DNA of 64,000 bases. Source: Microbispora oryzae. GTDB lineage: Bacteria; Actinomycetota; Actinomycetes; Streptosporangiales; Streptosporangiaceae. The stretch is taken from assembly GCF_017896165.1 (NCBI RefSeq), contig NZ_JAFCNB010000017.1, positions 62,001 through 126,000 on the forward strand. Direction: 5' to 3'. Below the pieces are notes generated by a model. It saw only the letters and a program-made list of their open reading frames with translations. It did not search any database and was not told the origin of the DNA. The translations under genes were made by a program, and so were the position numbers. Position 1 is the stretch's first letter; the number at the start of each line of letters is the position of its first letter. Below, one piece after another: positions 1-9,645 of the stretch.

Positions 1-1
1 C

Positions 2-796
2 GCCGTGGAGGGACGGCCCGCCTACGAGCGCGCGACCATCGGCGACACGCTGGCGGCGCTGATGCGCGACAACGCCGACCCTCCGGTGCACGCCGGGCCG
101 CTGCGCCCCGTCCTGGACGGCCTGCTGGTCAAGGACCACCGGGCCCGGCTCACCGCCGAGAAGGCGGCGGCGATGCTCCGCCGCGTCGCCGACACCCCCG
201 TCTCCCGGGCGCAGACGCCGCCGTCCCCCTCCCCCGCGCCGGAACGGCGCGACGCGCCCCCGGGGCCGGCCGTGCACCCGGAGCCGGCAGTGCTCCCGCG
301 CCCCGCAGCGCCCCTTCAACCCGCAGCGCCTCAACCCCCAGCGCCTGAACCCGCAGCGCCACCGCGACTCGCACAGCCACCACAGCCACCACAGCACCCA
401 CAGGTCGCGCGGCCTTCACAGCCCCCGGAGTACGACTCCAACGCCACCATGCTGGTCAGGAGACCGCCCGGCGCGCTCCGCCCCCCGCCCTCCGGACCGC
501 CCGTACCTCCCGCGCCGCCGGTTGCCCCGGTCGCCCCCGCTCCCCGGCCCCGGCCGACCGGCTCCGACGACGAGATCACCGCCCCGCGGCGGCTGCCCCC
601 GCGACCGGCTCCGGAAGATCCGCCGATCGGCCCGGACGCGCCCGCTCCGCCGGGCGGCCTGGGCACCGACCTGTTCGCCATGCGGCCGCCGGAGCCGCCG
701 GACGTGGCGACCCGGGCGCGGGCGCTCGTCCTGATGGTCGTGGCGCTCGTCGCCGTCCTCCTTTTGATCGCCGTGGCCGTCTGGGTCTTCACCTGA
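2..796 (+). CDS. Ser/Thr protein kinase, C-terminal part (5' end outside window)
   Basis: The reading frame is open from the first base, so the start lies upstream. The first ~60 residues (…RPAYERATIGDTLAALMRDN… then LDGLLVKDHRARLTAEKAAAML) look like the last helices of a bacterial Hanks-type kinase lobe, where a conserved Arg follows the 'LL.KDP..R.TA' pattern. A ~170-residue Pro/Ala-rich linker follows, then one hydrophobic helix near the C-terminus (ALVLMVVALVAVLLLIAVAV). Actinobacterial PknB-type kinases often have a juxtamembrane linker and one membrane span, but here almost nothing follows the helix, so there is no extracellular PASTA sensor. Catalytic residues are outside the window. 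The proline-rich linker carries short repeated segments rich in PQPPAPEPAAPP. Confidence 0.75.
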   Translation, partial: AVEGRPAYERATIGDTLAALMRDNADPPVHAGPLRPVLDGLLVKDHRARLTAEKAAAMLRRVADTPVSRAQTPPSPSPAPERRDAPPGPAVHPEPAVLPRPAAPLQPAAPQPPAPEPAAPPRLAQPPQPPQHPQVARPSQPPEYDSNATMLVRRPPGALRPPPSGPPVPPAPPVAPVAPAPRPRPTGSDDEITAPRRLPPRPAPEDPPIGPDAPAPPGGLGTDLFAMRPPEPPDVATRARALVLMVVALVAVLLLIAVAVWVFT

Positions 797-861
797 GCGC
801 GTCAGTCCGAAGGCGAACGGCCCCCGGCTCCCGGCCGGACGGCTCTTGATAGGACTGGTCC

Positions 862-2253
862 ATGGACGATTTCCGCATCGAGCACGATTCCATGGGCGAG
901 GTGCGGGTGCCCGCCCGTGCCAAGTGGCGGGCGCAGACCCAGCGGGCGGTGGAGAACTTCCCGGTGTCGGGCCGCGGCCTCGAACCGTCCCACATCGCCG
1001 CGCTCGCCCGGATCAAGGCGGCCTGCGCCACGGTCAACGCCGGCCGGGGTGTGATCGACACGGACATGGCGCGGGCCATCGCCGACGCCGCGGCCGAGGT
1101 CGCCGAGGGACGCTGGGACGGCGAGTTCCCCGTCGACGTCTTCCAGACCGGGTCGGGCACCTCGTCCAACATGAACATGAACGAGGTCCTCGCCACCCTC
1201 GCCGAGGAGCGGCTGGGCCGCCCGGTCCACCCGAACGACCACGTCAACGCGGCGCAGTCGTCGAACGACGTCTTCCCCTCCTCCATCCACGTCGCCGCGA
1301 CGCACGCGGTGGCCCACGACCTCACCCCCGCCCTCGAACACCTGTCGACGGCGCTGGAGGAGAAGGCGACCGAGTTCGCCGACGTGGTGAAGTCGGGCCG
1401 GACCCACCTGATGGACGCGACGCCCGTCACCCTGGGCCAGGAGTTCGGCGGCTACGCCACGCAGATCGAGCTGGGCATCGAACGGCTGCAGTCGGCCCTG
1501 CCCCGGGTGGCGGAGCTCCCGCTCGGCGGCACGGCCGTGGGCACCGGGGTCAACGTGCCCGACGCCGCGTGGGCGGGCGACGTGATCGCCGAGCTGGGCC
1601 GCCTGACCGGCCTGCCCTTCACCGAGGCGCGTGACCACTTCGAGGCCCAGGGCGCCCGGGACGCCCTGGTCGAGCTGTCGGGTGTGCTCAAGGTGCTGGC
1701 CGTCTCACTCAACAAGATCGTGAACGATCTCCGCTGGATGGGATCGGGGCCCCGGGCGGGGCTCGGTGAGATCAACCTGCCCGACCTGCAGCCCGGCTCG
1801 TCCATCATGCCGGGCAAGGTCAACCCGGTGATCCCGGAGGCGGTGACCATGGTCGCCGCCCAGGTGATCGGCAACGACGCCACGATCACGATGGCCGGGG
1901 CGTCCGGCGCGTTCGAGCTCAACGTGATGCTGCCGGTGATCGCCCGCAACGTGCTTGAGTCGGTCCGGCTGCTGTCGAACGTCGCGCGGTTGCTGGCCGA
2001 CCGGTGCGTCCGCGGGATCACCGCAAACGTGGAGCGCCTCCGCGAGTACGCCGAGTCGTCGCCCTCCATCGTCACCCCGCTCAACCGTTACGTGGGCTAC
2101 GAGGAGGCCGCGAAGATCGCCAAGCAGGCCCTCGCGGAGCGGAAGACGATCAGGGAGGTGGTCGTCGAACGCGGCCACGTCGCCGAGGGCCGCCTGACGG
2201 AGCGGCAGCTCGACGAGCTCCTCGACGTCCTTTCGATGACCCGGCCCACATAG
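862..2253 (+). CDS. fumC: Class II fumarate hydratase
   Basis: The 463-residue product has the full class II fumarase layout and converts fumarate to L-malate in the TCA cycle in the cytosol. The fumarase/aspartase signature [11 protein letters not shown] is present around residues 313-323, and the GSGTSSNMN and [17 protein letters not shown] active-site segments are intact. Length fits the homotetrameric, iron-free class II enzyme. The ATG start gives the usual N-terminus ([17 protein letters not shown]). Unlike many actinobacteria that also carry a class I enzyme, only this one is seen here. It stands alone, with a separate dehydrogenase operon 86 bases downstream. In M. tuberculosis the fum gene (Rv1098c) lies near phoH2, as here. 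Confidence 0.95.
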   Translation: MDDFRIEHDSMGEVRVPARAKWRAQTQRAVENFPVSGRGLEPSHIAALARIKAACATVNAGRGVIDTDMARAIADAAAEVAEGRWDGEFPVDVFQTGSGTSSNMNMNEVLATLAEERLGRPVHPNDHVNAAQSSNDVFPSSIHVAATHAVAHDLTPALEHLSTALEEKATEFADVVKSGRTHLMDATPVTLGQEFGGYATQIELGIERLQSALPRVAELPLGGTAVGTGVNVPDAAWAGDVIAELGRLTGLPFTEARDHFEAQGARDALVELSGVLKVLAVSLNKIVNDLRWMGSGPRAGLGEINLPDLQPGSSIMPGKVNPVIPEAVTMVAAQVIGNDATITMAGASGAFELNVMLPVIARNVLESVRLLSNVARLLADRCVRGITANVERLREYAESSPSIVTPLNRYVGYEEAAKIAKQALAERKTIREVVVERGHVAEGRLTERQLDELLDVLSMTRPT

Positions 2254-2307
2254 GGAGGGAGCGATCTGTGTCGGTGTACCCCATGTGCCGGGCGACCTCC
2301 GCTCCCT

Positions 2308-2345
2308 ATGGTGAGGCGTCATGAGCATGGTGAGGCGTCATGAGC
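2308..2345 (+). repeat. 19-bp perfect tandem duplication carrying a start codon
   Basis: Two adjacent identical copies of ATGGTGAGGCGTCATGAGC occupy 2308-2326 and 2327-2345. Each contains a GAGG ribosome-binding element and an ATGAGC start. Because 19 is not a multiple of 3, the upstream ATG (2321) is out of frame with the dehydrogenase start (2340) and opens a 9-codon frame that ends at 2350, overlapping the real start. Confidence 0.9.
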
Positions 2346-3173
2346 CTTGACGGCCGTACGGCCCTGGTCACCGGTGCGGGAAGCGGCATCGGCCGGGCGT
2401 GCGCCCGCCGCCTCGCGGCGGAGGGGGCGCACGTCGTGGTCGCCGACGTGAACGCGGCGGCCGCCGAGAAGGTGGCCGCCGAGATCGGCGGGACCCCGGT
2501 GGTCGTCGATCTGTCGGATCCGGAATTCGTGACGGTGTTGCGCGACCGGCTGCCGACCTCGCCCGACAGCCGGCTGACCGCCGGTGTCACGGGCGGCATC
2601 ACGGGCGGCATCACGGGCGCCACCACAGCCGACATCACAGCCGACATCGTGGTCAACAACGCCGGCTTCCAGCACGTCGCGCCCATCGAGGACTTCCCCC
2701 CGAAAATCTTCGCCAAGATCCTCCGGGTGATGGTGGAGGCGCCGTTCCTGCTGGCCAGGGCCGTCCTGCCGGGGATGTACGAGCGGCGATGGGGCCGCAT
2801 CGTCAACATCTCGTCGGTCCACGGCCTGCGGGCCTCGCCGTACAAGTCGGCGTACGTGACGGCCAAGCACGGGCTCGAAGGGCTGTCGAAGGTGATCGCA
2901 CTGGAGGGGGCGGCGCACGGGGTGACGTCCAACTGCGTCAATCCCGCGTACGTGCGCACCCCCCTGGTGGAGAACCAGATCGCCGACCAGGCCCGCACCC
3001 ACGGCATCGGCCCGGACGAGGTCGTCGAGCAGATCATGCTGGCGCCCGCCGCCATCAAACGGCTGATCGAGCCGGACGAGGTCGCCGAGATGGTGGCGTA
3101 CCTCTGCGGCCCGCAGGGATCGTTCGTCACGGGGGCGTCCATCCCGATCGACGGAGGCTGGAGCGCGCGCTGA
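2340..3173 (+). CDS. SDR-family dehydrogenase, 3-hydroxybutyrate dehydrogenase type
   Basis: A classical short-chain dehydrogenase of 277 residues: the NAD-binding TGAGSGIG motif is at residues 11-18, NNAG follows the central strand, and the SSVHG…Y..K catalytic set is present (SAYVTAKHG). The 'VHGLRASPYKSAYVTAKHGLEGL' region and the C-terminal G.SIPIDGGW resemble 3-hydroxybutyrate dehydrogenases, which oxidise (R)-3-hydroxybutyrate to acetoacetate. An unusual Thr/Gly/Ile-rich insertion (about residues 80-103, GGITGGITG pattern) is encoded by 12-bp repeats just before the NNAG strand. The next gene starts 1 base after the stop, so the two are co-transcribed. Substrate is inferred from family resemblance and from the linked PucR regulator and MHS transporter. 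Confidence 0.8.
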   Translation: MSLDGRTALVTGAGSGIGRACARRLAAEGAHVVVADVNAAAAEKVAAEIGGTPVVVDLSDPEFVTVLRDRLPTSPDSRLTAGVTGGITGGITGATTADITADIVVNNAGFQHVAPIEDFPPKIFAKILRVMVEAPFLLARAVLPGMYERRWGRIVNISSVHGLRASPYKSAYVTAKHGLEGLSKVIALEGAAHGVTSNCVNPAYVRTPLVENQIADQARTHGIGPDEVVEQIMLAPAAIKRLIEPDEVAEMVAYLCGPQGSFVTGASIPIDGGWSAR

Positions 3174-3174
3174 C

Positions 3175-5031
3175 ATGAACGTCTTCCTCGAACTGCTGGC
3201 CAGAGAGGCGTCGGCCGTGGAGTTCGAGGGCCCCGTCCTGCAGGCCAGGGCGGCCGGGGCCGACTCGGCGACGCTGGAGGAGCTGGAGCAGGCGAAGGTC
3301 GCCGCGCTCAGGGTCAGGGCCATGCTGCGCCGTCGGGCCAAGCGCGAGGCGGAGCTGTCCGCCCTTTTCGACACGGCCAGCGATCTGGCGGGGTTACGCG
3401 ACCTCGACGCCGTCCTCAAGGCGATCGTACGGCGGGCGCGGCGGCTGCTCGGCACCGACATCGCGTACATGACCCTGAACGACGCCGAGCGCGGCGACAC
3501 GTTCATGCGGGTCACCGACGGCTCGATCTCTCCCCACTTCCGCAGGGTGCGGCTGGCCATGGGGGCCGGCCTCGGCGGTTTGGTGGCCCAGACGGGCACG
3601 CCGTACAACACGGCGGACTACTTCGCCGACGCGCGCTTCCGGCACACCATGACGATCGACGAGGCCGTCAAGGAGGAGGGCCTGGTGGCCATCCTCGGGG
3701 TGCCGCTGCGCCTCGGCGCCCAGGTCATCGGGGTGCTGTTCGCGGCCAACCGGAGCGCACGGCCGTTCGCGCAGGAGGAGGTGGCGCTGCTGATCTCGCT
3801 CGCCGCCCACGCGGCCGTCGCCATCGACACGGCCCGGCTGCTTGAGGAGACGCGGGCCGCGCTCACCGAGCTGAGCCAGGCCAACAAGGTGATCAGCGCG
3901 CACAGCGAGGCGATCGAACGGGCGGCGGACGCCCACGACCGGATGACCGGGCTGGTGCTGCGCGGCGGCGGGGTGGAGGACGTGGCCGCCGTGGTGACCG
4001 AAGTGCTCGGCGGCAGCCTGACCGTGCTGGACGACGAGGGCCGTCCCCTGGTCGGGGACACCGGCGACCTGGATGCCGGGGTGTTCGACGCGGCCCAGTC
4101 GTCGCGGGCGCTGGGCCGCACCGTCCGGCGGGGCGACGCGTACGTGGCCTCGGTCGACGTCGGTGCGGCGGCGCTGTGCACGCTGGTGCTCCGCACCGGC
4201 GGCGACGTCTCCGACACCGACCAGCGCATCCTGGAGCGGGCGGCCCTGGTGACGGCCCTGCTCCTGCTGTTCCGGCGCAGCGTGGCGGAGGCGGAGGGGC
4301 GGGTGCGGGGCGAGCTGCTCGACGACCTGGTCTTCCGCCCGGAGGTCGCCGGCCTGTCCGACCGGGCGCGCCGGCTCGGCGTCGACCTGGAGTCGCCGCA
4401 CGTGCTGGTGGTGGCGCGGCATCAGGGCGGCAGGGAGCGGGCCGCGTTCTGGGCGTCGTCGCAGGCGACGCTCGCCCACGGGCTGGCCTCGGCCCGCGGC
4501 GACGAGGTCGTGCTGCTGCTCCCCGGCGACCGGCCAGGCGTCACCGCGCGTCGCGTGGCCGCCGACTTCGGCCTGTCCCTCGGCCGCCCGGCCACGGCCG
4601 GAGCCGCGGTCTCCGGCGGACCGGCCGGGGTGGCCGCCGCCTACCGGGAGGCGCACCGCTGCGCCGGAGCGCTGCTCGCGCTGGGCCGCGCCGGCGACGG
4701 CGCGAGCGCGGAGGAGCTGGGCTTCGTCGGCCTGCTGATCGGCGAACGGCACGAGGTGCCCGCCTTCCTCGACTCGGCCCTCGGCCCGGTGCTCGACTAC
4801 GACGCCAGGCGCGGCAGCGCCCTTGTCCGGACGCTGGAGACGTACTTCGCGTGTGGCGGCTCGCTGTCCCGTACGGCGGAGGCGCTGCACATCCACGTCA
4901 ACACCGTCACCCAGCGGCTCGACCGGGTGAGCCGGCTTCTCGGCCCCGGCTGGCAGGAGCCCGACCGGGCCCTGGAGATCCAGCTCGCGCTGCGGCTGCA
5001 CCGGCTGCGGACCCACATGCCCGGCTCCTGA
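3175..5031 (+). CDS. GAF-domain PucR-type helix-turn-helix regulator
   Basis: The 618-residue protein has an N-terminal coiled segment, a GAF sensor domain (about residues 65-225, with LLGTDIAYMTLND and ILGVPLRLGAQVIGVLF), a middle region, and a C-terminal PucR/CdaR-type helix-turn-helix (about residues 545-603: LETYFACGGSLSRTAEALHIH then NTVTQRLDRVSRLLG). This architecture binds DNA and responds to a small effector. It overlaps translationally with the dehydrogenase and precedes an MHS-family permease, which points to local control of hydroxy-acid use. Codon 74 is an in-frame TTA (3394-3396), a codon rare enough in such genomes to tie a gene to the bldA tRNA. The effector is unknown. Confidence 0.85.
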   Translation: MNVFLELLAREASAVEFEGPVLQARAAGADSATLEELEQAKVAALRVRAMLRRRAKREAELSALFDTASDLAGLRDLDAVLKAIVRRARRLLGTDIAYMTLNDAERGDTFMRVTDGSISPHFRRVRLAMGAGLGGLVAQTGTPYNTADYFADARFRHTMTIDEAVKEEGLVAILGVPLRLGAQVIGVLFAANRSARPFAQEEVALLISLAAHAAVAIDTARLLEETRAALTELSQANKVISAHSEAIERAADAHDRMTGLVLRGGGVEDVAAVVTEVLGGSLTVLDDEGRPLVGDTGDLDAGVFDAAQSSRALGRTVRRGDAYVASVDVGAAALCTLVLRTGGDVSDTDQRILERAALVTALLLLFRRSVAEAEGRVRGELLDDLVFRPEVAGLSDRARRLGVDLESPHVLVVARHQGGRERAAFWASSQATLAHGLASARGDEVVLLLPGDRPGVTARRVAADFGLSLGRPATAGAAVSGGPAGVAAAYREAHRCAGALLALGRAGDGASAEELGFVGLLIGERHEVPAFLDSALGPVLDYDARRGSALVRTLETYFACGGSLSRTAEALHIHVNTVTQRLDRVSRLLGPGWQEPDRALEIQLALRLHRLRTHMPGS

Positions 5032-5054
5032 GGTATGTGGGGGCGCCCCATAGG

Positions 5055-5070
5055 AGTGACCTCGGTCACT
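5055..5070. promoter_or_regulatory. Crp-type inverted repeat upstream of the MHS transporter
   Basis: AGTGACCTCGGTCACT is a 7+7 inverted repeat around two central bases and fits the GTGA-N6-TCAC pattern of Crp/GlxR sites. It lies 38-53 bases before the transporter start and just after the regulator's stop codon, so it could control the transporter separately. It could instead bind the PucR-type regulator. Confidence 0.5.
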
Positions 5071-5107
5071 GCGTACCGTGACGGCACCCCCCAACGAGGA
5101 GCACACG

Positions 5108-6439
5108 ATGGTCAACACCCCACCCACAAGGATCGGAAAGGTCGTCGGGGCCAGCCTGGTCGGCACCACGATCGAGTGGTACGACTTCTTCCTCTACGGC
5201 TCCGCCGCGGCGCTGGTTTTCAACAAACTCTTCTTCCCGACCGAGGACGAGCTGACCGGCACGCTCCTCGCGTTCCTCACCTACGCCATCGGGTTCGTCG
5301 CCCGGCCCATCGGCGGCCTGGTCTTCGGCCACTACGGCGACCGGTTCGGCCGCAAGCGGCTGCTCGTGGTCAGCCTGCTGATGATGGGCGGCGCGACCTT
5401 CCTGATCGGCCTGCTGCCGACCTACGCCACCCTGGGCGTGGGAGCCCCGCTGCTGCTGACGCTGCTGCGGCTGGTGCAGGGCTTCGCCCTGGGCGGCGAG
5501 TGGGGCGGCGCCGTCCTGCTCGTCTCCGAGCACGGGCACGCCCGACACCGCGGCTTCTGGGCGTCCTGGCCGCAGGCCGGCGCCCCGGGCGGCAACCTGC
5601 TCGCCACCGGCGTGCTGGCGCTGCTCGCCGCCGTGCAGCCCGAGGACGCCTTCCTCGCCTGGGGCTGGCGGATCTCGTTCCTGCTGTCCGGCGTTCTCGT
5701 GCTCATCGGCCTGTGGATCCGCCTCACGGTGACCGAGTCGCCCGTGTTCGCCGAGGCCCTGGCCAGGCAGGAGGCGGCGCCGAAGGCGCCCATCCTCGAC
5801 GTCCTGCGGCACCACTGGCGTGACGTGCTCGTCGCCATCGGGGCCCGCCTCGCGGAGAACGTCTCCTATTACGTGATCACGGCGTTCATCCTGGTGTACG
5901 GCACGACGGCGGCCGGGCTGCCGAAGGGAACGGTGCTCAACGCCGTGCTGATCGCGTCCGCGGTCCACTTCGTGACCATCCCCCTGTGGGGCGCGCTGTC
6001 CGACCGGCTCGGCCGCCGCCCCGTCTACCTCCTCGGCGCCGCCGGGGCGGGCGCCTGGTCGTTCGCCTTCTTCCCGCTCGTCGACACCGCGTCGTTCGGC
6101 CTGGTCACCCTCGCCGCCACCGTCGGCCTGCTCTTCCACGGCGCGATGTACGGCCCGCAGGCGGCGTTCTTCTCCGAGCTGTTCGCCACCCGTATGCGCT
6201 ACTCCGGCGTCTCGATCGGCTACCAGCTCGCCTCGATCGTGGCCGGCGCTCTCGCACCGATCATCGCCGTCGCCCTGCTCGACGCCTACGACGCCAGCCT
6301 GCCCATCTCGCTCTACGTGGCGGCCTCCGCCGTGCTCACCCTGATCGCGGTGGCGTTCGCCAGGGAGACCCGTGATCGCGACCTGACCGCGGTCGCACCG
6401 ACGACATCCCGCCCGTCACAGACACTGACAACCCAGTGA
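5108..6439 (+). CDS. MHS-family MFS transporter (metabolite:H+ symporter)
   Basis: A 443-residue, 12-helix major facilitator. The N-terminal VVGASLVGTTIEWYDFFLYG is the hallmark of the metabolite:H+ symporter group (relatives import shikimate, proline/betaine or dicarboxylates), and the GHYGDRFGRKR loop between helices 2 and 3 is intact. The ATG start is chosen because GAGGAG sits 7 bases upstream; a GTG 30 bases earlier lacks a ribosome site. Together with the preceding dehydrogenase and GAF/PucR regulator it forms a likely uptake-and-oxidation set for a small organic acid such as 3-hydroxybutyrate. The substrate is an inference. Confidence 0.85.
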   Translation: MVNTPPTRIGKVVGASLVGTTIEWYDFFLYGSAAALVFNKLFFPTEDELTGTLLAFLTYAIGFVARPIGGLVFGHYGDRFGRKRLLVVSLLMMGGATFLIGLLPTYATLGVGAPLLLTLLRLVQGFALGGEWGGAVLLVSEHGHARHRGFWASWPQAGAPGGNLLATGVLALLAAVQPEDAFLAWGWRISFLLSGVLVLIGLWIRLTVTESPVFAEALARQEAAPKAPILDVLRHHWRDVLVAIGARLAENVSYYVITAFILVYGTTAAGLPKGTVLNAVLIASAVHFVTIPLWGALSDRLGRRPVYLLGAAGAGAWSFAFFPLVDTASFGLVTLAATVGLLFHGAMYGPQAAFFSELFATRMRYSGVSIGYQLASIVAGALAPIIAVALLDAYDASLPISLYVAASAVLTLIAVAFARETRDRDLTAVAPTTSRPSQTLTTQ

Positions 6440-6505
6440 CACTACAACCCACTGACACCGGCATCCGCATGACGCTGATGACATCCGCCCGATAGGAGTC
6501 GCTCG

Positions 6506-7552
6506 ATGACCCCGCCAGCAACCCCGCCCGGCGACACAGCCGTCGTCGCCGAACGCGTCGGCACGCCGCGCCTCACCCTCAACGTCCTGTCCGTGCCCGG
6601 CTCGGCCGGCGACCCCGTGCTCTTCGTGCACGGCAACGTGTCGTCCAGCGCCTTCTGGCGGTCGACGATGACGGCCGTCGCCGGCGAGTTCCGGCCGTAC
6701 GCGCTGGACCTGCGGGGATTCGGGGAGTCCGACCCGGCGCCGGTGGACGCCACCCGTGGCGTCCGCGACTACTCCGACGACGTGCTGGCCCTGCTCGACG
6801 TCATCGGCCCGGCGCACCTGGTCGGCTGGAGCCTCGGCGGCGGGGTGGTCATGCAGGCGCTGCGTGACCGGCCGGAGCGGGTGCGCGGCGCCACCCTGGT
6901 CAACCCGGTCTCGCCGTACGGCTTCGGCGGCACCCGCGACGTGGACGGCACGCTCACCCACCCGGACGGCGCCGGGTCCGGCGGCGGTACGGCCAACCCC
7001 GCCTTCGTGACGGCGCTGCGCGACGGCGACCGCTCGGACGCCGCCCCCGTCTCGCCGCGCACGGTCATGCGGGCGGCGTACGCCGCTCCGGGGGCGGACT
7101 TCGCGGACGAGGAGGACGCCTTCGTCGAGTCGATGCTGTCCACCCGGGTCGGCGACGACCACTACCCGGGCGACTCGGCGCCCAGCGACGCCTGGCCCGG
7201 GGTCGCCCCCGGCAAGCGCGGCGTGCTCAACACGATCGCGCCGATCCACTTCCGGATCGACGACCTGCATCTCGTCGACCCGAAGCCGCCGATCCTGTGG
7301 ATCAGGGGCGCCGACGACGTGATCGTCTCGGACACGTCGCTGTTCGACCTGGCCCATCTGGGCGCCATCGGGGCCGTGCCCGGCTGGGACGGCACCCCGG
7401 CCCAGCCCATGATCGCCCAGACGCGGGCCGTCCTGGACCGGTACGGCGCCTACCGCGAGGTCGTCGTCGCGGGCTGCGGCCACAGCCCGCACGTCGAGAA
7501 GCCGGCCGAGTTCCGTGCCGCCCTGATCGAGCACCTGCGCGGGAGCCGGTGA
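6506..7552 (+). CDS. Alpha/beta hydrolase
   Basis: The 348-residue cytosolic protein has the fold's landmarks: an oxyanion HGN motif (VLFVHGNVSSS), the nucleophile elbow GWSLGG with Ser109, an acid in the IRGADD strand end, and the C-terminal catalytic histidine in CGHSPHVEKP. AGGAG sits upstream of the ATG. It lies 66 bases after the MHS transporter, in the same direction, so it may be the last gene of that operon and might cleave an ester or oligomer feeding the pathway. The family is too broad to name a substrate. A repeated ACTGACAC-like run lies in the intergenic gap. Confidence 0.75.
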   Translation: MTPPATPPGDTAVVAERVGTPRLTLNVLSVPGSAGDPVLFVHGNVSSSAFWRSTMTAVAGEFRPYALDLRGFGESDPAPVDATRGVRDYSDDVLALLDVIGPAHLVGWSLGGGVVMQALRDRPERVRGATLVNPVSPYGFGGTRDVDGTLTHPDGAGSGGGTANPAFVTALRDGDRSDAAPVSPRTVMRAAYAAPGADFADEEDAFVESMLSTRVGDDHYPGDSAPSDAWPGVAPGKRGVLNTIAPIHFRIDDLHLVDPKPPILWIRGADDVIVSDTSLFDLAHLGAIGAVPGWDGTPAQPMIAQTRAVLDRYGAYREVVVAGCGHSPHVEKPAEFRAALIEHLRGSR

Positions 7553-7597
7553 CGAGAGGGCCGGGGCGAGAGTGAGGGCGAGGCGGGCCGGGCGGGC

Positions 7598-9556
7598 CTA
7601 CACCCGCGAGCCCCGCACCGCGCGGGCGAGCCGCACCGCGCCCCCGTCGCCGAGCACCCGGACGGCGACCCGCCTGAGCAGCGGCGGCGCGGACGGCGAG
7701 CCGGCCGGCCGGACCGCGACGCGCCCGCCGCGGCCCACGGTGAGCCCGAACCGCAGCTCCACGTCCTTCTGGTCGATGCGGAGCGCGGCCCGCCACGAGC
7801 CGGGGCCGAGGCACTCCTCGCCACCGATCCGGCTCAGCGGCACCCGGGCGACGAGCTGCCCGGCGACCCGTCCCGGCACGCCGGGCTCGACCAGGGCCGG
7901 CACGATCATCGACCGGCCGCGGCCGTCCTGCTCGCGGAGCATCAGCTCGGCCGCCGGGCCCCCGCTCGGCGGCACGTACGGCACGGGCATCACCACGAAC
8001 ACGTGTCCCTCCTGGCGGGCCACCGTGGTGCGGGAGGAGACGAGCGCGACGGACTCGGCGAACGACCTGGGCTCCACGCAGACGCCGAACTCGTCGCGCT
8101 CCGACCAGCAGGGGACCACCAGCCGCGGCGGCTCGCCGACCAGGGTGCCCGCGCAGTTGGTGGCCACGTCGGGCGGGAAGACCCGGGCCCGGCCGGGCCG
8201 CACCCCTCGCATCCGCACGTGGACCTCCCACAACCCGGCCGCCAGCGGGCTCCCCAGGGCGGCGGAGGCGACGTCGATCGTCGTCTGAGCGGTCGCCCAC
8301 ACCCGCACCCGGCCGCCCACGGCCGCCCGCCCCACGGCCGACACCGCGGGCAGGGCGTACGTCACGCCCGTGCGCGCCTCGCGCAGGAACACCTCGACCC
8401 TGGCCCGGCGGACGGCGTCGGTCACGTCGGTCATCTCCTGCGGCAGCAGGCCGGGGATGTGCGCGGGAGGGCTCCACAGCAGCCGGCCGTCCTCCTCCCG
8501 CAGCCACATGGGGCCGCCGTCCGGCTGCAGGATCTCGACCCCGAGATCGAGGGCGAGCACGCCGTCGTCCCAGCGCACGTCGCGCAGCTCGGCGCTCAGC
8601 CGGGTGCCGCGAGAGGCCTCCGCCAGCTCCAGGAGCGCCTCGGGCCGGTCCTGCCGCAGCAGCGCGGCCCGCGCCCGCAGGTGCACCGGGAGGTGGACGT
8701 CCAGGCTCTCGGGGACGCGGTCCAGGGTGAGCCGCCGCAGGAACGAGAACAGGAGGGCCCGTTCGTCCGCGCTCGACGCGAGGAAGCGGCCCCCGCCCAG
8801 CCGGCGCAGGCCGAGCGTCCGATACCAGTGGGCGAGGACGCGCTCGCGCCGCGTCCCGGGCGCCGTGAGCGCCTCCACGACGTCGAAGACGCCGTTGATC
8901 CCCTCGAAGAGGGCCTCGGGGTCGAGGCACTCGTCGTCGGCGGGACCCAGGTGGCAGCAGATGCGGTCGGCCACCACCGCGATCGCCCTGGCCGAGAGGT
9001 ACGCCCTGGTGGCGAACGCCTGCTCCGACAGCGGCCGGTCGGGGAAGCGGAGCTGGGCGGCCTCGACGAGCTCCCGGCTGATCAGCTTGTGTCCGGTGGA
9101 CAGTCCGAGCAGGTGGTCGCGCACGATGTCGGCGCGGCCACGGGTGCGGGCGAAGGCGGGCTGCGGCGGTCCGCCGTCGGCCAGCCTGCCGACCACGATG
9201 TCCGCCCCCTCCCCGGCCGCCACTCCGTACATGCGCTGCAGGGCGTCCGGCTCCAGCCGGTCGTACTGGTTCAGCAGGTAGACGTACTCACCCCGGGCGA
9301 CGGACAGGCCGACGTTGCGGCCCCGGACCGGCGACTCGCTGCGGTCGAGGTGCAGCACCCGGACGTTCGAGCGCTGTGCGGCAATGGCGTCCAGCCGCCT
9401 GCGCGTCCCGTCGGTCGATCCGTCGTCCGCGAAGACGATCTCGTACTCCTCGGGGGGCAGCGACTGCTCCAGCACCGAGCGCACGGAGGCGCCGAACGCG
9501 TCGTTCGTCAACCCGGGATTGGACACCGGCATGACGACGCTGACCTTCACACCCAT
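7598..9556 (-). CDS. Family 2 glycosyltransferase with long C-terminal extension
   Basis: Residues 1-210 form a GT-A glycosyltransferase domain: VSVVMPVSNPG at the start, then FADDGSTDGT with Asp44/45, and a LNQYDRLEPDAL segment at the usual DxD position. The remaining ~440 residues lack enzymatic motifs and resemble the linker and beta-rich C-terminal modules of TarS-like wall teichoic acid glycosyltransferases (repeated strand patterns such as LRDVRWDDGVLALDLGVEI). The protein likely glycosylates a cell-wall polymer at the cytoplasmic face. It ends 45 bases from the convergent hydrolase and faces a wall lytic enzyme gene upstream. The TarS comparison rests on layout only. Confidence 0.75.
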   Translation of the reverse strand: MGVKVSVVMPVSNPGLTNDAFGASVRSVLEQSLPPEEYEIVFADDGSTDGTRRRLDAIAAQRSNVRVLHLDRSESPVRGRNVGLSVARGEYVYLLNQYDRLEPDALQRMYGVAAGEGADIVVGRLADGGPPQPAFARTRGRADIVRDHLLGLSTGHKLISRELVEAAQLRFPDRPLSEQAFATRAYLSARAIAVVADRICCHLGPADDECLDPEALFEGINGVFDVVEALTAPGTRRERVLAHWYRTLGLRRLGGGRFLASSADERALLFSFLRRLTLDRVPESLDVHLPVHLRARAALLRQDRPEALLELAEASRGTRLSAELRDVRWDDGVLALDLGVEILQPDGGPMWLREEDGRLLWSPPAHIPGLLPQEMTDVTDAVRRARVEVFLREARTGVTYALPAVSAVGRAAVGGRVRVWATAQTTIDVASAALGSPLAAGLWEVHVRMRGVRPGRARVFPPDVATNCAGTLVGEPPRLVVPCWSERDEFGVCVEPRSFAESVALVSSRTTVARQEGHVFVVMPVPYVPPSGGPAAELMLREQDGRGRSMIVPALVEPGVPGRVAGQLVARVPLSRIGGEECLGPGSWRAALRIDQKDVELRFGLTVGRGGRVAVRPAGSPSAPPLLRRVAVRVLGDGGAVRLARAVRGSRV

Positions 9557-9645
9557 GACGCCCAGGGTGCAGCGCGGATCTCCGGCGGCCGGTCAGGCTT
9601 GCCGAAAGGTCGACCAAACCTGACCAGAGTTTCTCCGGCGGGAGA

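Noticed and set aside
2250-2309. Terminator after fumC formed by ATAGGGAG and CTCCCTAT
   Set aside because: The arms are perfect but separated by 44 bases with the stop codon in one arm and no U-tract, so it is weak evidence.
5078-5107. Upstream GTG start for the MHS transporter
   Set aside because: No ribosome site; GAGGAG is placed for the ATG at 5108.
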